Assembly (NCBI RefSeq): GCF_965363235.1
Contig: NC_134846.1
Location: 91,878,571 to 91,942,570 of the forward strand
Length of the DNA: 64,000 nucleotides
Origin: Mytilus galloprovincialis
Lineage: Eukaryota; Mollusca; Bivalvia; Mytilida; Mytilidae
Direction: 5' to 3'
The position numbers were made by a program, and so were the translations under genes. Under the pieces are notes generated by a model. The model did not search any database, was not told the origin of the DNA, and was given only the letters and a program-made list of their open reading frames with translations. Below are positions 32,119 through 43,889 of the stretch, in pieces (position 1 is the first letter of the stretch; every line of letters starts with the position of its first letter).

Positions 32119-32621
32119 TAACATTTATCTTTCAATGTTCCTTTATTTTTTTACTTCTATCTTTTTATTTTGTGATATTATAGAATAGGATAGTATGATA
32201 GGTACTTTGAACTCCAATCAGAAGCAGTTCTGCTGTCACCATTTTTGCATAAAGTTTTGTATGTGTTGTTGACTTTTAATTTATTATAGAGTGAAGTGTT
32301 TTTTCTTAAAACGCTGAACTTGTCATGCATGAACTATTTGCCACTGGACATTTATCAAACAATAGTCAATCAACACATTTTTCTGAATCCATTTTTACTG
32401 TATGTTTATCAATGCATGCCATGCACCTAATTGTGTTTTCCTGATCAAGAATTCTGTTTTCCAGTAGAAAAGTTTTATAAGACCCTTGCCTGTTGGTGAA
32501 GAACATAGACTATTTAGATATCATTTTTTTTGTCACTGGAAGCTGTCACATTGATGTATATTCAACATCTTCTATTATAATTGTTCATTTATTGTTTTTT
32601 ACTATTACCTATCTAGATTAA
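32119..32621. other. No gene recognised
   Basis: AT-rich spacer ending in an (ATA/ATT)n run at about 32618-32640 that forms the 3' tail of the following minus-strand LINE. Confidence 0.5.
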
Positions 32622-35600
32622 TAATAATAATAATAATAATCTTTATTTCAAGAGTGTATGCTCAATTAGTACAAACACTATTCTCCCTTGAGGCTCTCAC
32701 ACTCCACTCACAATGCATCACACAATTTCTTCATAACAAAGATAAACATAAGAAAATATAAATCAAAATTGATACATAGTCATTTAAATAAATCCTGGAT
32801 TTTCAAGTAAAACTTAAAGCAGTTTGTTTTAAAAGTATTTATGTTTAACATATGTCTTAGTGCTTCTGGTAGTTTATTCCATAAAGTTGGGCCAGAAAAT
32901 GAATGTTTCTAAATGTGTTTGTTCTTGCCTTTGGTATATTAAGTAATTGGGTAGTATTTGATCTAAGTTGCATTCTATTTTTATTTGTAACATAGGAGAT
33001 TTTGTTAGACAAATATTCTGGGACAGATCCATATAAGCATCTATGAACATATAAGGCCTTGTGGTAAATTACACGATCAGTAAATCGAAGCCATCATAAC
33101 TTTTTAAACATTGTATTAGATGGGGTATCATAAGGAAGTTCAAGAATAATTCTAGCTGCTCGTTTTTGAAGTTTATCTAATCTATTTGTATTTTGGTCAC
33201 TGGTGTTTCCCCAAATTGTACAACAGTAATCCAAAATAGGGAGAATATAACCATTAAAGTATAACTTTCGTGTTTCTAGGGGGAGGGGTTTCTTTATCCT
33301 AGACAAAAGATTTAGTCTGGTACTGATTTTTGTGCACAAAGTGTCAATTTGGGCTGTCCACTCAAGATTTTCATCAATAATTAAAGAACCTTAGTGAGCA
33401 CGCTCACATACCCCATGTCCCCACATTGTCATTGGAGAAATTAAATAAGTATAAGAAAAAAAATTGTATAAGAAAAAATATTGAATAATAATTTCCTGTC
33501 AATATACATAGTATGTCCTTATTATCTACAAAATTTCATGAAATTCTGTTGTGTGTTTTCAGAGGAGTTGAGATGACAAACTGTTGCAGAAGTACATTGA
33601 AGCAAATAAGTTCAAAGGGGCATAACTCCTAGAAAAAAAATTGAACCGTAATTTCCTGTCGATATGCACAACTACATAGTATGTCCTTATTATCTGAAAA
33701 GGTTTCGTGTAATTCTGTTGTGTGGTTTGAGAGGAGTTGCGATGACAAACTGTTGCAGTAGTACATTAAAGTAAATAAGTTCAAAGGGGCGTAACTCCTA
33801 GAAAAAAAATTGAATCACAATTTCCCGTCGATATGCACAACTACATAGTATGTCCTTATTATCTGAAAAGGTTTCGTGAAATTCTGTTGTGTGGTTTGAG
33901 AGGGGTTGCGATGACAAACTGTTGCAGTAGTACATTAAAGTAAATAAGTTGAAAGAGGCGTAACTCCTAGAAAAAAAATTGAATCGCAATTTCCCGTCGA
34001 TATGCACAACTACATAGTATGTCCTTATTATCTGAAAAGGTTTCGTGAAATTCTGTTGTGTGGTTTGAGAGGAGTTGCGATGACAAACTGTTGCAGTAGT
34101 ACATTAAAGTAAATAAGTTCAAAGGGGCGTAACTCCTAGAAAAAAAATTGAATCGCAATTTCCCGTCGATATGCACAACTACATAGTATGTCCTTATCAT
34201 CTGAAAAGGTTTTGTGAAATTCTGTTGTGTGGTTTGAGAGGAGTAGCGATGACAAACTGTTGCAGTAGTACATTAAAGTAAATAAGTTCAAAGGGGCGTA
34301 ACTCCTAGAAAAAAAATTGAATCGCAATTTCCTGTCGATATGCACAACTACAGTGTATGTCCTTATTATCTGAAAAGGTTTCATGAAATTCTGTTGTGTG
34401 GTTTGAGAGGAGTTGCGATGACAAGAAACAGGACTGACGGACTGACGGACGGACTGACGGACGGACGGACGGACGGACGGTTCAAAAACATTATACCCTC
34501 CGCAACTTCGTTGCATGGGGTATAAAAACCCCAAGGAGCTTTTCGCAATTAACATATCTAATGTGTGAGTTACCATCAGTCAAATTAAGAACATGGTCTG
34601 TTTTTGCTAGTTTCTGTCTAGAACCAATAACCATAGATGTAGTTTTTGTTGGATTTATATACATCTTATTTCCCTTGCACCATTCTTCAATTCTTTCTAA
34701 ATCAATTGTAATGCTGTCCTGGATGGTATTGAGACTACGACCTGTGCAGTGAATGATAGTATCATCTGCATAGAGGTCTGTTTGAGATGAGGTTATATGA
34801 AGGGGCAAATCATTAATGAACAATAAAAATAAAAGGGGGCCTAATATGGAGCCCTGAGGTACTCCAGCTTTTATTTCTAGTGCCCTTGACTTAATTGTCC
34901 CATTTTCCACTTGTTGGAATCTATGAGATAGATATGATTTAAACCAGTTACATGATAAATTTGAAATTTTGTAGCACTGCAGTTTTTGAAGAAGGATAAT
35001 GTGATCTACCAGATCAAATGCTTTTTTAAAATCTAGGAAGATAATACCTATAATTTCTCCATCATCCATGGCTTTCAACCACTGATCAATAAGTTTTAGT
35101 AAAGCAGTATGACAAGAGTGGTGGCTTCTAAATCCAGACTGACTTGCATGAAGGAGCTTATATTTTAATAGATATCGGTATAGGTGTTTGCAGACATGTT
35201 TTCAAAAATCTATGAAAGAGTAGGCAAAATAGATATTGGTCTATAGTTGTCGACAGTATCTTTAGGACCCTTTTTATGGCTTGGCATGACACGTGCATTT
35301 TTAAGCTCTGAAGGAAATATACCAGCAGTGATACTCCTATTTATAATATAAGCTATTAACGGTGAAATAACTTCTGATGATAATTTAGGTATGCAGGGAC
35401 TGATCTGATCCATGCCTGTAGCTTTTGCAACATTTAAATTGCTAAGGCAGTCGTCCTTAACTTCTGCAACTGTAAACAAGGGGATGTAAAACCAAGTATC
35501 TTGAGGTACTTTTGCTGCTACCTCCTCATAAATCTTATTACTATCAAATTTGTATGATTGAGATGTCGATAGGTTATCTTTTGGGGCAATATTTATAAAA

Positions 35601-36650
35601 TGTTTGTTAAAAGCATCAACTATATGCTGAGTTTCTGTGATAACACCATTGTGTGTCTTAAGTTGGGATGGAAAAGGAAAACCTTTAGTTTGGTTGAGCC
35701 CCTTGACATATTTCCATAATTCTTTTGGATTTTTAGCCTGTTCAATAGATGTTTTATAAAATTTGTTTTTTGCATCATCTATAAGTGATGTGCTTTTGTT
35801 CCTCCAGAACCTGTATCTTTCTAGATCATGCTTTTTATGGTAATAATCCCTGTTTTGTCTGGCAGTTAATATTTGAGGGATTAACCATTCTGGTCTTTGA
35901 ACATTTTTATTGGAGCATGCTTATTTAACACATTATTGAAAAGAGAATACCAGATCTTTAAAGCTTTGTCTGTGTCATGTTCTTCTATCACATTATTAAA
36001 AGGTTTACATTGAAGTTCTTTTATAAAATTATCTTCATTAAACTTTTTAAAACACATATAAGTTATGATCTGGTGGCTAGAATCTGGTATTTCTTTAACA
36101 TTTGTTTTTCTTGTAAGGCACAATGGGTAATGGTCACTTAATGCCAAGTAAGGTACATATGTTTCAATTATATTATCGGACTTATTTGTATATATATGGT
36201 CAATGATCTTTTTACTTTTATCTGTTACTCTTGTTGGATTATCAATAAGTTGTGTAAGACCATAGCACTGTATCATATGGGACCATTTGTTGTTACTACA
36301 TCCTTGAGCATAGTCAATATTTATATCACCCATAATAATAATTTCTAAATCTAAGCTTGATGCTTTACTTATTTCTAATTCAAAAGCATCTATCCAGTCT
36401 ACTTTCATAGCTGGTGGTCTGTAAACTGAACACAAAAGAATAGGTTTTGTGGATGGAAAATTGATCTGAAGCCAAATTGATTCAACATTACCAATCTCTA
36501 AGTCTTCTCTCCTTTCATATGCCATTAAGTTGTTTATATAATTTAATACCCCACCCCCTGTTTTGTCTTGGGTTTCATGTCTATCTCTTCTTATTATGTC
36601 ATAACCATTTACTTCAATTAAATTATCACCTAATTCTGGATTCTGGTCAC
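32622..36650 (-). pseudogene. Degenerate non-LTR retrotransposon (LINE), minus strand
   Basis: Read from 36650 downward. An AP-type endonuclease comes first (I-E-V-N-G-Y-D-I-I-R-R-D-R, then LLCSVYRPPAMKVDW, I-I-M-G-D-I-N-I-D, L-S-D-H-Y-P). A connector with SNLNVAKATGMDQISP and DNYRPISILP follows (35210-35479). The reverse transcriptase has FLDFKKAFDLVDHI, AGVPQGSILGPLLFLLFIND and LYADDTII (35078-34530). The thumb/C-terminus (LNLLSRIKKPLPLETRKLYF, ILPILDYCCTIWG) lies at 33339-33094. Several frameshifts and stops break it, and a tandem-cored element (about 33391-34525) sits between L-L-G-V-F and I-D-E-N-L-E-W. The 5' end is truncated at the SINE cluster. The 3' end is an ATT-type microsatellite near 32620. 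It is probably from the CR1/L2/Jockey assemblage. Confidence 0.88.
33391..34525 (-). mobile_element. Tandem-cored element inserted in the LINE
   Basis: Starts AACCTTAGTGAGCACGCTCA next to CATACCCCATGTCCCCACAT. It contains about six copies of a 169-170-bp unit (TTGAATCGCAATTTCCCGTC, ACTACATAGTATGTCCTTAT, GTTTGAGAGGAGTTGCGATG) and ends with a GGAC/GGACT simple repeat (34433-34480) and CCTCCGCAACTTCGTTGCAT. It interrupts the LINE reverse transcriptase. Related copies in the opposite orientation lie at 49540-49790 and 50770-51510. Short minus-strand frames across the units are repeat artefacts. Confidence 0.85.
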
Positions 36651-37250
36651 TGGTTATGACGTACTTATATATATAGAGCCTAGGTGGTCGACTGTTGATC
36701 TGATGGATAAAATCTGTCTGTCTGTCACTGGTTCAGACGTACTTATATATAGAGAGCCTAGGTGGTCGACTGTTGATCTGATGGATAAAATTTGTCTGTC
36801 TGTCACTGGTTCAGACGTACTTATATATATAGAGCTTAGGTGGTCGAGTTGTCTTGTGTGTTTGGCATAGTTCAAGGTCGTAGAGTTGTCACTGGTTCAG
36901 ACGTACTTATATATATAGAGCCTAGGTGGTCGAGTGGTCTTGTGTGTTGGGCATAGTTCAAGGTCGTAGAGTTGTCACTGGTTCAGACGTACTTATATAT
37001 ATAGAGCCTAGGTGGTCGAGTGGTCTTGTGTGTTGGGCATAGTTCAAGGTCGTAGAGTTGTCACTGGTTATGACGTACTTATATATATAGAGCCTAGGTG
37101 GTCGACTGTTGATCTGATGGATGAAATCTGTCTGTCTGTCACTGGTTCAGACGTACTTATATATATAGAGCCTAGGTGGTCGAGTGGTCTTGTGTGTTAG
37201 GCATAGTTCAAGGTGATTTGATGCCAGGATATCTCAGTAGCATGGGTTAC
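36651..37250 (+). repeat. Cluster of SINE-like heads in tandem
   Basis: At least six partial copies of GACGTACTTATATATATAGA followed by GCCTAGGTGGTCGA. The latter resembles the A-box end of the SINE at 3531 (GCCCAGGTGGTCGTGTGG). Two spacer types alternate, one with GTTGATCTGATGGATAAAAT and one with GGTCTTGTGTGTTGGGCATA. The last copy continues to GATTTGATGCCAGGATATCT and CATGGGTT, stopping at the B box where a LINE is inserted. Confidence 0.82.
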
Positions 37251-37260
37251 ACTAATTAAC

Positions 37261-39205
37261 AAAAAGGGAGACTCGTCTCTGCCATCAAATTATAGACCGA
37301 TATCCTTAATTAGTTGTGTAGGAAAAGTTATGGAAAGAGTTGTGTTTAAGCACTTATACAATCATTTAAAAGCTAATAAATTAATTTATGAGTATTAATC
37401 AGGATTTCTCCCTAAAAATTCAACTGTTCATCAACTCGTAGAAATATATAATTGCATATTAAACTCCTTGGAAAAAAAAGATATAAACTGTTTTGTATTC
37501 TGTGACTTCTCAAAAGCTTTCGACAAAGTTTGGCATAGGGGTCTTATATGTAAAATGAAAGCGTATGGTGTTGACGGAAATGTATTGAATTGGTTTCAGG
37601 ATTATCTACACGACAGAAAACAGAGAGTAGTATTAAATAACTCGTCTTCTTCCTTTTGTAATGTCTCAGCTGGTGTTCCCCAGGGATCAGTTCTGGGCCC
37701 TCTTCTCTTTGTCGTATATAAATTAATGATATTGCTGATAAGCTTACTTCACTGTGTCGGCTATTTGCTGACGACACATCATTCAATTATTCTGGTAACG
37801 ACGGAGAACAGATTAAATCTGTTATCGATCGCGACTTGAAAGAGCTGGATGTTTGGTCTTCTAAATGGCTTATGTCATTTAACCCAGATAAAACCGAAAT
37901 TATGATATTTTCAAATATTGAGACTCCAGACCTTAGCTTTTCCTTAAATGGTAAAAATATACCTTTAAGTACATCTCATAAGCACCTGGGAGTTAATTTC
38001 AGTAGTGACGCAAAATGGAACAATCATATTGAAAGTATAATTACAAGTGTAAAGAAACACTTAAATGTTCTACGTAAACTTAAATACCGATTATCTCGAA
38101 ATAATTTAGAAAAACTATACTTAGTTTTTATTCGACCCATTTTTGAATATGCCACGGAAGTGTGGGATAATTGTGGAATAAACTACTCACATAAATTAGA
38201 AAATTTGCAATCAGAGGCCGCAAGAATAGTAACAGGTCTACCAATATTTACAAAAACTGAAATTTTATATTCTGAGGTTGGCTGGGAATCTCTTTTTGAA
38301 AGAAGAAGGAGAAGAAAATTACAGATGTTTTATAACATGAACCAAAAGCATGCACCAGAATATTTATGTAATCTTGTACCTCCTTGTGTACAAAGTACAA
38401 CCAACTACCCGTTGCGAAATGGTCATGATATTATTGTTCCATTTTGTAGACTTTCCCTTACTACTGAATCGTTTATTCCCTCTACTAAACGTGAATGGAA
38501 TAAACTTGATACAAAAATTCGCAGTGTCGACTCTATTTCTAAATTTAAGAAAGAATTAAAAAACGATAGTCAATTATGTAAAATTGAAACGTTTTATTTG
38601 TACGGCCCAAGGAAATTAAATATAATCTTAACGCAATTGCGATGTTCCGCTTCATTCTTAAACAATGACCTATTTAGAGCTAATATTATAGATGATCCTT
38701 CTTGCCATTGTGGGTCCGATATTGAAGATGTCTACCATTACTTCTTCGTTTGCCCAAAATACACATTATGTAGAAAAACCTTATTCCATAACCTTAACTG
38801 GCTATCAGATACAAAACTATTAATTTGCGGACACTTGGAACTTTCGAACGAAAATTTTCAAACATGTTCAAAATTTCATAAAAAGGTCAAACAGATTTCT
38901 TATACCTTGATAGAGCGTTATTATTACTGACACGGAACGTCATCATTGTCATCAATTCACAAGTCATCGTCACAGAATTATACGACTTTTCAAACTTTCT
39001 TTTTCTCTTTTTACTTTCTATCCTCTTTGTTCACCTATCAAAGCTAGTATTATATTGCATAAATTGTCTGTTTTATATGCATGTCCATTATATTATACTA
39101 TTATTGTAACTTTATATTGTATTATGGAGAAGACTTCATAAGTATGATTTACTTGTGTCTAATCCATTTTGCTTTAATTCAGCAAATAAAATATGTTTAA
39201 ACTAA
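37261..39205 (+). pseudogene. Non-LTR retrotransposon (LINE), 5'-truncated, in a SINE
   Basis: Starts within the RT (a K-K-G-D-S-S-L-P-S-N-Y-R-P-I-S-L stretch), with FCDFSKAFDKVWHRGLIC and SAGVPQGSVLGPLLFVVY. An in-frame stop interrupts Y-E-Y/S-G-F near 37395. A frameshift near 37720 precedes L-C-R-L-F-A-D-D-T-S, then 37836-38930 is open for 364 codons: W-S-S-K-W-L-M-S-F-N-P-D-K-T, HKHLGVNFSSDAKWNNHI, and a late C-H-C-G-x(7)-Y-H-Y-F-F-V-C Cys/His motif. A perfect 10-bp duplication ACTAATTAAC flanks it (37251-37260 and 39206-39215), as expected from target-primed reverse transcription. The 3' end is A-rich (AGCAAATAAAATATGTTTAA). The stop and the frameshift make it non-functional. Confidence 0.9.
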
Positions 39206-39262
39206 ACTAATTAACAGATCTAATTTTGTTTGGCTGATATTTAGAAGAGTTATATATATATG
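39206..39262 (+). mobile_element. SINE 3' tail resuming after the LINE
   Basis: ACAGATCTAATTTTGTTTGG through GATATTTAGAAGAGTTATATATA matches the SINE tail motif at 3653-3700. This gives the nested order SINE / LINE / SINE tail. Confidence 0.75.
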
Positions 39263-39685
39263 AATTTCATTACCAAAAGTGATATTACATTTCCAGCCTA
39301 ATTTGAGTTGAAACAGTGCCATCTGATGTGATGTGCTAAGCAGGTTGTTCTGAACCATTGATGAATTATTCTGCAAGGGGTTATTGGGGCTTAGCAATTT
39401 ATAATATCTTTCTATTAGTCTTTAGTTATGCAGAATTCATGGAGAATATATAGTTTACTAATAAAATGTAAAGGGAAAAAAGGACATGCTATTTTCAGGT
39501 TTCCCATGTATAAACTAACAATTCCAAATAGTGTTATTTCAACTTTGGTAGTGTGCAATTTAACATCATACAATAAATGTTAAATTACGCAACAAGAACT
39601 AATCTTCAGTATCCTGAAATTTTGTTGTACAACTGAAGAAATATCTGACTATTTATGTTAGAAATGCAATATTTTGTCTTTTCAG

Positions 39686-39803
39686 ATCTCTCTTAAAGAT
39701 ATAAGAAACATTATGAAATGTTTTAATGGTCACTATGCTCCTTCTCATAAAGTAATGACAGCTATCATGAATAACAGGGCTCAGGAGTTCACCAAGATGA
39801 AAT
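39686..39803 (+). CDS. RNF216: RNF216-like, copy B: N-terminal exon
   Basis: Acceptor TTTTCAG at 39679-39685, donor GTGAGT from 39804. It encodes ISLKDIRNIMKCFNGHYAPS and HKVMTAIMNNRAQEFTKMK, ending one base into a codon (T). This fits the helical region N-terminal to RING1 in RNF216-type proteins (an N-G-H-Y-A-P-type motif), but the assignment rests mainly on its position upstream of clear RING1 and IBR exons on the same strand. Joining to the next exon at its obvious acceptor (40978) would create a TAA codon. Using the AG at 40961-40962 keeps the frame open. Earlier exons were not found. Confidence 0.6.
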
Positions 39804-39847
39804 GTGAGTTATTGGAAACACAAAACAACAGGGCTTGGGAATTTTTA

Positions 39848-40130
39848 TGCTCCATTTATGGGCATTAGGTTTTCTGGTGTGTGCATCTGTTCGTTCATTC
39901 GTCCGTCTGTCCCGTTTCAGTTTAAAGTTTTTGGTAGAGGTAGTTTTTGATGAACTTGAACATGTTGAAGTCCAATCAACTTGAAACTTAATACACATGT
40001 TCCTTATGATTTACATTTCTATTTTTAATGCCAAATTAGAGATTTTACCCCATTTTCATAGTCCACTGAAAAAAAATGATAGTGCTGATGGGGCATCCGT
40101 GTACTATGGACACATTCTTGTTTTTAGATA
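39848..40130 (+). repeat. Interspersed repeat (AAAGTTTTTGGTC family)
   Basis: Same family as 14790-15080: TTTATGGGCATTAGGTTTTC start, GTCCGTCTGTCCCG, AAAGTTTTTGGTAGAGGTAG, ending GTGTACTATGGACACATTCT. It lies in the intron after the first copy-B exon. Confidence 0.8.
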
Positions 40131-40977
40131 AACGCTGTTTTATTGAAAAGACAAAAACAGGGCTAATGGATTTGAAAAGTAAAAGGAGAGTTATAAGAAT
40201 AAGATTTTAGAAAAAGAAAAAAAATTGTCCTTATCATCAACTTATATTAATGGCATGATCATCTGTTACCCAAGATGAAAATATAAAACTTTCAAAATAT
40301 GAATAGTTATATCTGTGACTATTGAAACATTTATTTAAGTTTTCGATCAATTTAGCAAGAATCATTTTTTATTCTATTTAAAAAGATCCGTGTTTGTTCC
40401 TTATTACCATGATTACAAATTACCATGGTTACAAATAGCCCAAATTTTAAGGGCATGCTTTCATCATTGTTATATTTTTAATGAAAATTATTTATGGATT
40501 ACGTGTAAGAGTTCCCATCTAAATGAGCTTTTATTGAAATTTAAGAGAATTATTTACAGTTCTGAAGATTAACATATTATTTCAACTGAAAAGCTTTTGA
40601 ACCATACTAGTACTGAATAGACTACAAGTGAACAGAACTGAAAGACTGAAAGACTGACTGACTCAATAATTTATTGTTCAAGCTTTTTAGGTGATGTAAA
40701 AATCAAAATGACTGTTTTAAAACTAGACTTAATGCAGTTGTGAGCCTTTTTCACTCATTCAAACCTTCCTAAATTAAATCAGTCTGAAATGGAAGAGGGG
40801 GAGGTTTTTCATTTTAGTTTTGTGTGGGGCCTGGGGTTTGTAAGCTTGCTCACTCAATGTTTTTTTTCCTTCATCAGGGACAACTAACTGATTTTAACAG
40901 ATGAATATAATTTTAAACACCATTAGTTATTAAAAAATAGTATATTCCTTCTAATGACTAAGTTTGTATATTTTCAG

Positions 40978-41037
40978 AAAGTAACCCATTAATGCATCCT
41001 TATTCTCAAGCCAAGGCAGAAATTAAAGTGGACGGAG
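40978..41037 (+). CDS. RNF216: RNF216-like, copy B: short exon before the linker
   Basis: Open only in the frame SNPLMHPYSQAKAEIKVDG; donor GTAAGTG from 41038. The strongest-looking acceptor is TATTTTCAG ending 40977, but with the previous exon's leftover T it gives a stop. An acceptor at 40961-40962 (GACTAAG) adds F-C-I-F-S-E and preserves the frame. The 3' phase (one base, G) joins correctly to the next exon. Confidence 0.6.
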
Positions 41038-41104
41038 GTAAGTGTAAAATATAGATTTTCTTGATAGATCTCGGAGTAAATATAAAGACGAATAGTGGAG
41101 GCTT

Positions 41105-41530
41105 TATATAGATATAAGAAGATGTGGTATGAGTGCCATTGAGGCAACTGTGTACCTAAGTCATAATGTGTAAAAGAAAAACCATTATAGGTCAAAGAAT
41201 TGCTTCCATTCCAAGATTTGGCGGACACTGAACAGTTAGCCAAAAAAATGTACAGTATAAAACCATTTTAACATGAAAATCAAGAGTCTTATCTCTTAAA
41301 AAAAACCAATCAAGATCTAGAAACACTTATGAAGCACATCAACAAGCGACAACCACTGGTCAATAGGTTCCTGACAGGTGTAAACAAATGTTGCAGGTTT
41401 AAAATAAGTTTAAAGACGCCAACCTCCACCCTAGCCTGAAATAAAAGTGTAACATAACAACATATATAGAAAGACACTATCAAATATCAATTGAAATGGC
41501 TTAACTCAATCAAAAGACATATTAACTAAA
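41105..41530 (-). repeat. Interspersed repeat in an RNF216-like intron
   Basis: Begins AAGAAGATGTGGTATGAGTG, then ATTATAGGTCAAAGAATTG, CGGACACTGAACAG and CCTCCACCCTAGCCTGAAAT. Related sequence is at 4378-4510 and, reversed, at 14480-14590. Non-coding. Confidence 0.65.
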
Positions 41531-41822
41531 AAAACTGTAAACATACACTGAACAAATAAATTAGGCATGTTTTATCTAGCGTTGTTAATGTTATTATTTA
41601 TATTTCAACATTTGAATGATACAAGAGAAATTACACACAGGCAAGACATATATATTTGTCAACAATTAATCTGTAATATATTTTCTGTCTATTTGATGTA
41701 TTTTCCTTTACCTGAAATCTTTTAATATTTTTTTTAATGCAACATTAAGTTGATGTTTTTTTCACCTAAGGCGTGTTTGATAAATTGGTTTGATAATATT
41801 TTAAAGTATAATTTATATTCAG

Positions 41823-41953
41823 TTTATGGTGAAAGAATTATCAGCATGCAGTTTCTAAAGTGTGGTCGACCTCTGAGAAGTGAAGTTCCTGTCTGTCCAG
41901 AACTAGTTCACGAGAAAGAATTTATTAGAATTAAAACAGAGGAAGAAACAAAG
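41823..41953 (+). CDS. RNF216: RNF216-like, copy B: pre-RING exon
   Basis: Acceptor TTTATATTCAG ends at 41822, donor GTATTG from 41954. Entered with G from the previous exon it reads VYGERIISMQFLKCGRPLRS, then EVPVCPELVHEKEFIRIKTE and E-E-T-K, ending on a complete codon. Phase agrees on both sides. No domain is assigned. A 54-bp tandem duplication begins 12 bp after the donor. Confidence 0.75.
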
Positions 41954-41964
41954 GTATTGTCAAA

Positions 41965-42072
41965 TGGAACATTGACCAATATTAACATAAGCAAATGAAA
42001 GTTTATAGAAATATTTGTTGGAACATTGACCAATATTAACATAAGCAAATGAAAGTTTATAGAAATATTTGT
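41965..42072. repeat. 54-bp tandem duplication just after a splice donor
   Basis: TGGAACATTGACCAATATTA through AGTTTATAGAAATATTTGT occurs twice with 54-bp spacing (starts 41965 and 42019), with no difference seen by eye. The first copy starts 12 bp after the GT of the exon ending at 41953. Confidence 0.88.
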
Positions 42073-43595
42073 TACTATCAGGCATGTTGTGTAGAAAATT
42101 TTCATTTTGCCCCACATGTACTGGAGCATTATTGTAATGATGAATTTAAGAATTATCAACCCTCTCCCTCTTGATGCATACTAAAATTAAAGTTAGTGAT
42201 CATTTTTTTACAGGTAACAATCTTACCAATGAATCACCCTGTCTAACATACTGTGGATTCATTATTATTTGATGGATACACATTTTTGTGGATTTCCTGG
42301 GTACAGTTGTACCATGAAATTAAATGTTCAACAAATTACAAATCTTCTGTAGAATTGTACATACCTGTCAACCTGTTATGATGAAAATGAAGGTCATGAC
42401 CTGCGTTGAAGAATGAAATCTCAGGTCATAACATGTACAAACTTTTTCGAACTGAATTTCAGCAATTAGGGGACATTTTTCTTATAATTTAAATCAAAGT
42501 TTCCAAAACATGTTCACTTGGTTAAGTAATTTAGAATTTTATCAATTATTATACCATTGCACTTTTAAAAGATATTCCTACAATGTACTTCATCTGATAT
42601 GTTTCAGCCTCAGTTATCAATATTAAGATAAACTGATTGTTGATTGTAATTAGACTATAACAAAATAAAGATAAACAGTTAAAGAAAGTACAGATGAAAA
42701 AAAATATTTTCAATTTTTCTTTTATAATTAAATTAAGGTATAAAAATAATGAAAAGTTATATTTCAATATGTATATATAAAGTCTATTTGTTTTAGAACT
42801 TTTTTTTACCCCAAAAAATGTAAATATAAGAAACAATTTTGAATGGTGACAAAAAAGGGGAAGTAACTCAAGTTGAATAATGTTTGTAAAACAACAGTGA
42901 AATTTATTTACAACCTAAAGCTAAGGTAATTAGTGTTAATTTTAAAACAGTGTGTTTGACACCAAAGCTGTCATTTGAAGCCATGTACTTAATGGGTCAC
43001 ATAATTTGATAGTTTACACAGCTAGCTGAACTTCCTGTTCATGGAAAAATTACAAAATTTGCTTGTTTTTCAAAGGAAAAACACTTATGAAATCAACAAG
43101 GCTAAGAAATCCAGGTAAAAACGGATCATTTTGGTAATTCCTGAGTTACAGGTGATCCTTTAGAATTGTGAAAATCTCGGGTCACACCTGTCAGTTGACA
43201 GGTATGCTTGTATACATATTTAGACGAAACAACGAATTTAATATCTAGAACATGCAGGTTTTCGTTACTCCTTGAAAATTGTTACCTACGAAAATAAATT
43301 AAATCACTATACATACAGTAACTCCCCCAAAAGAAGTGTTGTTTGCGAAACAGCTGTATACACAAAGTTCAACCTATGGGCTACCTTAACAAGTTGATTT
43401 ACAACAATTTAATATCAAATGTCTTACAATTTTGAATGAAAAGATTAGAAACATAATTTTAATCTACATACTGTTTTTTGTTTAAATATTGAAATATTAT
43501 ATATTAGAAATTTGATAAAATGAACATTTCTGAGATCAAAAATCTACTTCATACATACATGTAAATGTATTAAAGATGTTAATGTTATTTTATAG
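42073..43595. other. Intron, one short repeat, no other exon seen
   Basis: Contains the ACTGTGGATTCATTATTATT repeat at about 42248-42345. A possible inverted pair of CTGTCAACCTGTTATGATGA (42365) and CACACCTGTCAGTTGACAGG (43183) may mark another insertion. No exon recognised. Confidence 0.5.
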
Positions 43596-43784
43596 GAACA
43601 GGATCATATAATGGCAGTCAGTGTTAACGAACATGAGTATGAGGAAAGTGGTCAGTTGATAGAGTGTGGTTGTTGCTATGGTGAAGTGGCATTTGAGATG
43701 ATGATTCAGTGTTATGAGGGGCACCTGTTTTGCCAGGAGTGTCTTGAAAGATATGCCAAAGAGTCTGTATTTGGACATGGGAAG
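43596..43784 (+). CDS. RNF216: RNF216-like, copy B: RING1 exon
   Basis: Acceptor TTTTATAG ends at 43595, donor GTATGT from 43785; the exon is in phase 0 at both ends. It encodes SGQLIECGCCYGEVAFEMMI, a C-Y-E-G-H-L-F-C-Q-E-C-L segment, and ERYAKESVFGHGK. The order C-x-C-C ... C-x3-H-x2-C-x2-C followed by R-Y-A-x-E-x-V-F-G-x-G-K is the hallmark of the RNF216/TRIAD3 RING1, which recruits the E2. This is the strongest identification in the gene. Repeats fill the introns on both sides. Confidence 0.93.
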
Positions 43785-43889
43785 GTATGTAACTGTAAGC
43801 TTGAAAGGTGTACATATCTGTCTGAAAGGGTTAATCTGAACTTGACCACATTTTATAACAGCATCATTGATTATGTAACTATTATGCCC

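Noticed and set aside
33798..34576. Minus-strand frames with R-E-I-A-I-Q-F-F-F endings
   Set aside because: They come from tandem 169-bp repeat units inserted in a LINE.
40390..40572. Extra exon of the RNF216-like gene
   Set aside because: The short open frame lacks matching splice sites and resembles nothing in the family.
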